From a bacterium 1xD8-48 (GTDB lineage Bacteria; Bacillota; Clostridia; Lachnospirales; Lachnospiraceae): DNA of 64,000 bases. The notes under the pieces are model-generated. The model was given only the letters and a program-made list of their open reading frames with translations, ran no database searches and was not told the origin of the DNA. Both the position numbers and the translations under genes were made by a program. Positions 59,265 to 64,000 of this stretch are shown here, in pieces. The stretch lies in the NCBI GenBank assembly GCA_009917455.1, contig QZDS01000004.1, forward strand, positions 1 to 64,000, written 5' to 3'. Position 1 is the stretch's first letter; the number at the start of each line of letters is the position of its first letter.

Positions 59265-60593
59265 ATGAAGGAGAATATAAATCAGGACAACACTGATTTT
59301 ATGAAGGAAACTATCAAACAAAGACCCATAAACAGGCGGAAGCTTGTGCGGAGAACGCTCCTTACGGCGGCAATGGCGGTTGTATTCGGCATGGTGGCAT
59401 GTTTTACGTTTTTACTGCTGGAGCCTGTTATCAGCAACAGACTTTACCCTGAGGAGGAGCCTCAGACCGTGGTTCTGGTAGAAGAAACAGAGGAAAACGA
59501 GGTGCTTCCTGAGGATATGATTGCGGATGAGTCGCAGATGCACCCGACGCCCACGCCTTCTCCGCAGCCGGCGGTGCTGGGGGACGAGCAGATAGCCCGG
59601 CTTCTTTCGGAGATGGAGCTTGGCAGCGAGGATTATATGACCCTTTTTGCAAATATGAAGGACATGGCAAGGGAGGCGGAGCGGTCCGTGGTTACGGTTG
59701 TTGGAGTGACCTCGGACGTGGGCTGGCTGGTGAATGAATATGAAAGCGAGGGCGCGGTGGCAGGCGCGGTGGTGGCCGATAACGGAAAGGAGCTTTTGAT
59801 TCTTGCCAATGTAAGCAGCATAAAAGACGCGGATTCCCTGAAGGTGATTTTTGCGGATGGGGAAGAGTATCCGGCTTCTATTAAAAAGGGTGACAGCAAT
59901 ACCGGACTTGCGGTGCTTTCAATATCAAAGGTGGCCATGCTAAGCAGTACGCTTGAGAACACGGGAACGGTGGTTCTCGGAACATCAGGCAGCAATCTTG
60001 TGGGAAGCCCGGTGATTGCGCTGGGAAGACCCACAGGGACGGAGGGCTCTCTGTGCTACGGCAATATTACCTCTACAGGAAATCCTATCCGGCTCCCGGA
60101 TTCCAATTACAGATATATCACGACGGATATTTACGGAAGCAGCAATGCCAGCGGCGTGTTAATCAATCTGCGGGGACAGGTGGTTGGAATTATCGATATG
60201 GCATATAATGCCTCCGACATGAAAAATCTTGTGAGCGCCATTGGAATATCCGATTTGAAAAAGCTGGTGGAGAGACTTTCCAATGACAGGGATATTGCCT
60301 ATTTCGGAGTTTACGGAGTAGATGTGACAGAGGAAGCCAACGAGGAGATGGGCGTTCCCCCTGGCGCTTATATTATGGAAATCGATATGGATTCACCGGC
60401 CATGGATGCGGGAATCCAAAGCGGCGACGTGATTACAAAAATTAATGAAACGGAAGTTCTTGAATATCAGGATTTGGTGAAGGCGCTTCTTTTAGAGCAG
60501 CCGGAAAGCACGATAACCGTTCATTTGATGCGGCAGGGACCAGAAAACTATATGGAAATGGAAGTAAGCGCGGTGCTTGGGATGAAGCCCTGA
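59265..60593 (+). CDS. HtrA-like protein with PDZ domain and no catalytic triad
   Basis: 442 residues from ATG 59265 (AAAGGAG upstream). A cytoplasmic basic N-terminus and one membrane helix (~28-52) are followed by a Pro/Glu-rich linker, a chymotrypsin-like domain (~125-325) and a PDZ domain (~330-435, PGAYIMEIDMDSPAMDAGIQ, then SGDVITKINETEV). The HtrA sites are altered: the TNxHVV His is in LANVSS, the tDLAVL Asp is Gly in NTGLAVL, and GNSGGPL is SNASGVL, with Ser replaced by Ala. It is likely an inactive, membrane-bound chaperone or scaffold. Confidence 0.85.
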   Translation: MKENINQDNTDFMKETIKQRPINRRKLVRRTLLTAAMAVVFGMVACFTFLLLEPVISNRLYPEEEPQTVVLVEETEENEVLPEDMIADESQMHPTPTPSPQPAVLGDEQIARLLSEMELGSEDYMTLFANMKDMAREAERSVVTVVGVTSDVGWLVNEYESEGAVAGAVVADNGKELLILANVSSIKDADSLKVIFADGEEYPASIKKGDSNTGLAVLSISKVAMLSSTLENTGTVVLGTSGSNLVGSPVIALGRPTGTEGSLCYGNITSTGNPIRLPDSNYRYITTDIYGSSNASGVLINLRGQVVGIIDMAYNASDMKNLVSAIGISDLKKLVERLSNDRDIAYFGVYGVDVTEEANEEMGVPPGAYIMEIDMDSPAMDAGIQSGDVITKINETEVLEYQDLVKALLLEQPESTITVHLMRQGPENYMEMEVSAVLGMKP

Positions 60594-60683
60594 TAGAGTG
60601 CCGGAAAAAGAACGGCATCAAGCCGGTACGGTTTTGCCGGAAGGGAAATCTGATATGAGGCCGGGTAAGAAAGGATTTGGAAA

Positions 60684-61628
60684 ATGAAATATATCAAGGA
60701 TTATAAAGACGGGGAAAAACTATTTGATATCTATCTGTGCAAACACAAACAGGCTGCAGTCACCAAGAACGGAAAGCCTTATGAAAATCTGATTTTACAG
60801 GATAAAACAGGAACAATCGACGCAAAGGTCTGGGACCCGAACAATGCAGGAATCGCGGAATTTGACGTTCTGGATTACATAGAAGTATACGGAGACGTCA
60901 CAAGCTTTCAGGGCGCTTTGCAGGTAAATGTAAAAAGAATCAGAAAGTGCCGCGAGGGGGAATATGAGCCTTCCAATTATCTTCCGGTAAGCAAGTATGA
61001 TATTGAAGAAATGTACGGAGAACTGCTGGGATTTATTGATAAGGTGAAAAATTCCTATCTGAACCAGCTCTTGCAGGCGTTTTTCGTGGGGGATGAGGAC
61101 TTTATCAGGGCATTTAAAAAATCCTCCGCGGCAAAAACCGTGCATCATGGATTTGTGGGCGGCCTTTTGCAGCATACGTTAAGCGTGACCAGGCTGTGCG
61201 ACTATTATTGCAAAGCATATTCTGTGCTGAACAGGGATTTGCTTATTACCGCCGCGATTTGCCATGATATCGGGAAAACAAGGGAGCTTTCGCTTTTCCC
61301 GCAGAATGATTACACGGAGGAAGGGCAGTTTCTCGGCCATATCGTCATAGGGACGGAGATGGTTGCGGAAAAAATTGCTCAGATAGACGGTTTTCCGGCT
61401 CTGCTTGCCAGTGAAATCAAACACTGTATCCTGGCTCATCACGGGGAATATGAATTCGGCTCGCCCAAAAAACCGGCGATTATGGAAGCGGTGGCTTTGA
61501 ATTTTGCAGACAATACGGACGCAAAGATGCAGACCTTTACGGAAATTCTCGAGGGAAGCAGCCAGGGAGAGTGGATGGGCTTTAACCGGCTGTTCGATTC
61601 CAATCTGCGGAAGACGGGGATGGAGTAG
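60684..61628 (+). CDS. yhaM: HD-domain 3'-5' exoribonuclease, YhaM type
   Basis: 314 residues. An N-terminal OB fold (~1-100, NLILQDKTGTIDAKVWDPNN) precedes an HD phosphohydrolase domain: HHGFVGGLLQHTLSVTRLC, CHDIGK (metal-binding HD), then GHIVIGTEMV and ILAHHGEYEFGSPKKP. Bacillus YhaM, with the same layout and size, degrades RNA and DNA from the 3' end. ATG 60684 follows AGAAAGGA. RlmD begins 16 bp downstream, so the two form a short operon. Confidence 0.85.
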   Translation: MKYIKDYKDGEKLFDIYLCKHKQAAVTKNGKPYENLILQDKTGTIDAKVWDPNNAGIAEFDVLDYIEVYGDVTSFQGALQVNVKRIRKCREGEYEPSNYLPVSKYDIEEMYGELLGFIDKVKNSYLNQLLQAFFVGDEDFIRAFKKSSAAKTVHHGFVGGLLQHTLSVTRLCDYYCKAYSVLNRDLLITAAICHDIGKTRELSLFPQNDYTEEGQFLGHIVIGTEMVAEKIAQIDGFPALLASEIKHCILAHHGEYEFGSPKKPAIMEAVALNFADNTDAKMQTFTEILEGSSQGEWMGFNRLFDSNLRKTGME

Positions 61629-61644
61629 CAGGCGGAGGATGGGT

Positions 61645-63345
61645 ATGGATTACGAAAAGAATCAGATTCTGACGGTGGAAATTACGGATATGACCTCTGA
61701 AGGAGAAGGGGTGGGAAAAAAGGATGGCTTCCCCTTTTTCATCAAGGATACGGTTATCGGTGATAAAGCAGAAATCCGTGTCACGCGGGTGAAGAAAAAC
61801 TATGCCTATGGAAGATTAGAGAAGGTGCTCACACCTTCTCCTTTTCGTATAGATCCAAAGTGCGCCTTTCATAAACAGTGCGGCGGCTGCCAGATACAGA
61901 GCATGAGCTACGAAAAGCAGCTGGAGTTCAAGGATGCCAGGGTCAGAAACAATCTGATACGGATTGGCGGTTTTGCGCCGGAGAAGATTGATAATATAAT
62001 GGAGCCCATTTTGGGAATGGAGGAGCCTTTTTATTATCGGAACAAGGCCCAGTATCCTGTAGGACAAAATAAAGAGGGAGAACCCGTCACAGGCTTTTAT
62101 GCGGGAAGAACCCACTCCATCGTGGCAAATACAGAATGCCATCTGGGAGTAAAAGAAAATAAGGAAATACTGGAGATTATCCTTGCTTATATGAGGGAAA
62201 ACAGGGTTCCTGCCTATGATGAGAGCACAGGGAAGGGACTGATTCGCCATGTCCTGATTCGCAAGGGCTTTTTCAGCGGGGAAATCATGGTGTGCCTTGT
62301 GGTGAATTTGAAGGGTGCTCAAAGAAAACTGCCGGCGCAGCAGAAGCTTTTGGATAAACTTTTGACAATACCCAATATGACAAGTGTGTCGCTTAATATC
62401 AATACGGAAAGGACAAACGTGATTCTCGGACAGGAAATACGCCTGATTTGGGGAAAAGAGACGATAAAAGATACCATCCATGTATGTGATGCGGACAATA
62501 ATTTTGAGCGGACAGGCAGGGGCATCACCTATGCGATTTCGCCGGTGTCCTTTTATCAGGTGAACCCTGTGCAGACGGAAAAGCTGTACAGTCTGGCTTT
62601 GTCCTATGCAGAGCTTACCGGGCAGGAGACGGTCTGGGATTTGTACTGCGGTATCGGCACGATTTCCCTGTTTCTGGCGGCGAAGGCAAAGAAGGTCTAC
62701 GGGGTGGAGGTGATTCCGCAGGCGGTTGAGAACGCCAGGGAAAACGCCGTAAGCAACGGGATTTTTAATGCGGAATTTTTTGTCGGAAAAGCGGAGGAAG
62801 TGCTGCCGGAGAAATATAAAAAGGACGGTATCTTTGCTGATGTGATTGTGGTGGACCCACCCAGAAAGGGGTGCGATGCCGCCTGCCTTGATACGATTCT
62901 GAAAATGGCGCCGCAGCGGGTGGTGTATGTAAGCTGTGACAGCGCAACGCTGGCAAGGGATTTGAAGGTACTCTGCGGCGGAGGGTATGAGGTGGAGAGA
63001 GTGAGGGCGGTGGATATGTTTCCGATGACGGTGGGGGTGGAGACGGTATGTTTATTGTCCAAACTTAATGTCGAGCATCATATTGAGGTGGATGTGAATT
63101 TAGACGAGATGGATTTGACGAAGGCGGAGAGTAAGGCGACTTATGAGGAGATTAAAGGTTATGTCAAGGAAAATATGGGGTTACATGTTAGTAATCTGTA
63201 CATTGCGCAAGTAAAGCGGAAATGTGGTATAATCGAGAGAGAAAATTATAATAAGGCAAAAACAGAAAGTTCTAAACAGCCACAGTGTCCGTTGGAGAAG
63301 GAAAAGGCTATCAAAGCGGCACTGAGATATTTTGGGATGATTTAA
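61645..63345 (+). CDS. rlmD: 23S rRNA (uracil-5-)-methyltransferase RlmD/RumA type
   Basis: 566 residues from ATG 61645 (GGCGGAGGA upstream); the frame is open further upstream inside yhaM but without a site. It contains a TRAM domain (~1-60, ITDMTSEGEGVGKKDGFPFF), a 4Fe-4S motif (CAFHKQCGGCQ with a later Cys in NTECHLG), a SAM motif (VWDLYCGIGTISLFLAAKAK), and the catalytic region VVDPPRKGC and YVSCDSATLARDL. A ~90-residue C-terminal extension is common in clostridial members. RlmD forms m5U1939, and related RlmCD enzymes also modify U747; which applies is open. Confidence 0.9.
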   Translation: MDYEKNQILTVEITDMTSEGEGVGKKDGFPFFIKDTVIGDKAEIRVTRVKKNYAYGRLEKVLTPSPFRIDPKCAFHKQCGGCQIQSMSYEKQLEFKDARVRNNLIRIGGFAPEKIDNIMEPILGMEEPFYYRNKAQYPVGQNKEGEPVTGFYAGRTHSIVANTECHLGVKENKEILEIILAYMRENRVPAYDESTGKGLIRHVLIRKGFFSGEIMVCLVVNLKGAQRKLPAQQKLLDKLLTIPNMTSVSLNINTERTNVILGQEIRLIWGKETIKDTIHVCDADNNFERTGRGITYAISPVSFYQVNPVQTEKLYSLALSYAELTGQETVWDLYCGIGTISLFLAAKAKKVYGVEVIPQAVENARENAVSNGIFNAEFFVGKAEEVLPEKYKKDGIFADVIVVDPPRKGCDAACLDTILKMAPQRVVYVSCDSATLARDLKVLCGGGYEVERVRAVDMFPMTVGVETVCLLSKLNVEHHIEVDVNLDEMDLTKAESKATYEEIKGYVKENMGLHVSNLYIAQVKRKCGIIERENYNKAKTESSKQPQCPLEKEKAIKAALRYFGMI

Positions 63346-63368
63346 TACATAAAAAATGGAGATCAAAA

Positions 63369-64000
63369 ATGCTGACATTTAATGAAGATACAAGGGTAAA
63401 AGTTCCTGCTACAATTCAATTTCTTAGGTTGAATTATAATTATCAGTCATTGAAAACAGATGACATTGATATAGATTTTAATACAAAGATTTTCGTAAAC
63501 AGGTTTAAACCCGCGCTTGAAATTATTAATAGCAGAAAATTTACATATGATGAGATTAAGGCTATTGTTACAGATATTCATAATGTGTTAAAGAATAATG
63601 ATTTGGGAAAAGAGTTTTATAATTGGCTTATTGATCCAAAGGATAAGGTAAAGCTTATTGATTTTGAGGACATAACAAAAAACGATTTTGCAGTTGTGGA
63701 TGAATTGCCGTTTAGCGTAGTGGAAGGAACGGAGGAGGGTTCTTTCAGACCTGATATTAATATTTTGATTAATGGTATGCCGCTTGCATTTCTGGAGGTA
63801 AAGAAGCCCAATAATGAGGGTGGTATACAGAAAGAATTTGATAGAATGATAAATAAGAGATTGCAGAATCCGGACTATAGGAAATTCTTCAATCTCATTC
63901 AGTTGGTATCTTTTTCTAATAATATGGAATATGAAGAGGATGACGATGCAGAAGATGTAAAGGCGGGCTCATTTTATACAACGCCAAATGGAAATAATAC
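63369..64000 (+). CDS. hsdR: Type I restriction enzyme R subunit (start only)
   Basis: The frame opens at ATG 63369 (GGAGATC upstream) and is open to the window edge, about 210 codons. The N-terminal HsdR nuclease domain is visible: FRPDINILINGMPLAFLEVK contains the D-x(n)-E-x-K nuclease motif, with KKPN after it, and SLKTDDIDIDFNTKIFVNRF precedes. HsdR cuts and translocates DNA in a complex with HsdM and HsdS, which should lie further right. It is A+T-richer than rlmD, a sign of a transferred defence locus starting here. Confidence 0.88.
   Translation, partial: MLTFNEDTRVKVPATIQFLRLNYNYQSLKTDDIDIDFNTKIFVNRFKPALEIINSRKFTYDEIKAIVTDIHNVLKNNDLGKEFYNWLIDPKDKVKLIDFEDITKNDFAVVDELPFSVVEGTEEGSFRPDINILINGMPLAFLEVKKPNNEGGIQKEFDRMINKRLQNPDYRKFFNLIQLVSFSNNMEYEEDDDAEDVKAGSFYTTPNGNN

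Noticed and set aside
61504-61645. Earlier start for RlmD inside the YhaM gene
   Set aside because: The extra residues do not resemble a TRAM domain and there is no binding site; the ATG at 61645 has GGCGGAGGA and the family start.

Overview
The window looks like a chromosomal segment of a gut-type Clostridia bacterium (Bacillota, probably Lachnospiraceae). The support is strong AGGAGG-type ribosome binding sites with ATG/GTG/TTG starts, an ABC sugar-permease/two-component style of gene content, a TnpW/large serine recombinase element, M56/BlaI regulation, EFR1 ferredoxin, DUF3795 and CD3324 families, and an oleate hydratase. No rRNA or species marker is present, so the family assignment is inference.

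The first ~31 kb is accessory DNA made of many fragments. Two diverged copies of one conserved module (12-bp palindrome, promoter, multi-hairpin leader ending in a terminator-like hairpin) stand at 90-389 and 9123-9428. They head genes typical of conjugative elements: a zinc-ribbon protein, a cysteine-rich protein with a clamp-binding-like tail, a YqaJ nuclease fragment and a 5'-truncated NAD-dependent DNA ligase. Between them (2.0-9.1 kb) lies a cargo of small cytoplasmic genes: DUF3795 proteins, VOC, PPOX, a MerR regulator with a textbook 19-bp-spacer promoter in front of trmO, a GNAT pseudogene, an AraC regulator, DUF3788 and DUF1697.

At 11.5-21.3 kb is a broken BlaI/M56 signalling locus. 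The M56 metallopeptidase gene is cut at its 3' end by the conjugative remnant. blaI is split by a ~5.2-kb serine-recombinase element (12740-17915) that carries an AbiTii fragment, a Vat/CatB-type acetyltransferase, a choloylglycine-hydrolase-family enzyme and a CD3324 protein. A matching operator occurs at the blaI promoter and twice at the promoter of a secreted protein (20681-21226) that shares a motif with the M56 C-terminal region. A WYL regulator with its divergent targets lies between them.

From 21.3 to 31 kb come acetyltransferases, a GyrI-like protein, an EFR1 flavodoxin-ferredoxin, a lipoprotein, a MacB-type permease whose partner ATPase has lost its core, and several decayed fragments. 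From 31 kb the sequence is orderly. It holds TetR and oleate hydratase; a two-component system divergent from a lipoprotein, a propeller/solute-binding fusion, two sugar-type permeases and an HlyD-like adaptor (33.8-42.4 kb); an MFS transporter; an ABC exporter; an exonuclease; a D,D-carboxypeptidase; trmB and a thioredoxin. Direct repeats shared by the lipoprotein genes at 25192 and 36075 suggest that one response regulator controls both.

The last part (49.5-59.0 kb) is a ten-gene Mrp/Mbh-like antiporter operon with four antiporter-type subunits and no hydrogenase genes. It is followed by tRNA-Pro(CGG), an HtrA-like protein without a catalytic triad, a YhaM-type HD protein, RlmD, and the start of a type I restriction subunit that runs off the window.
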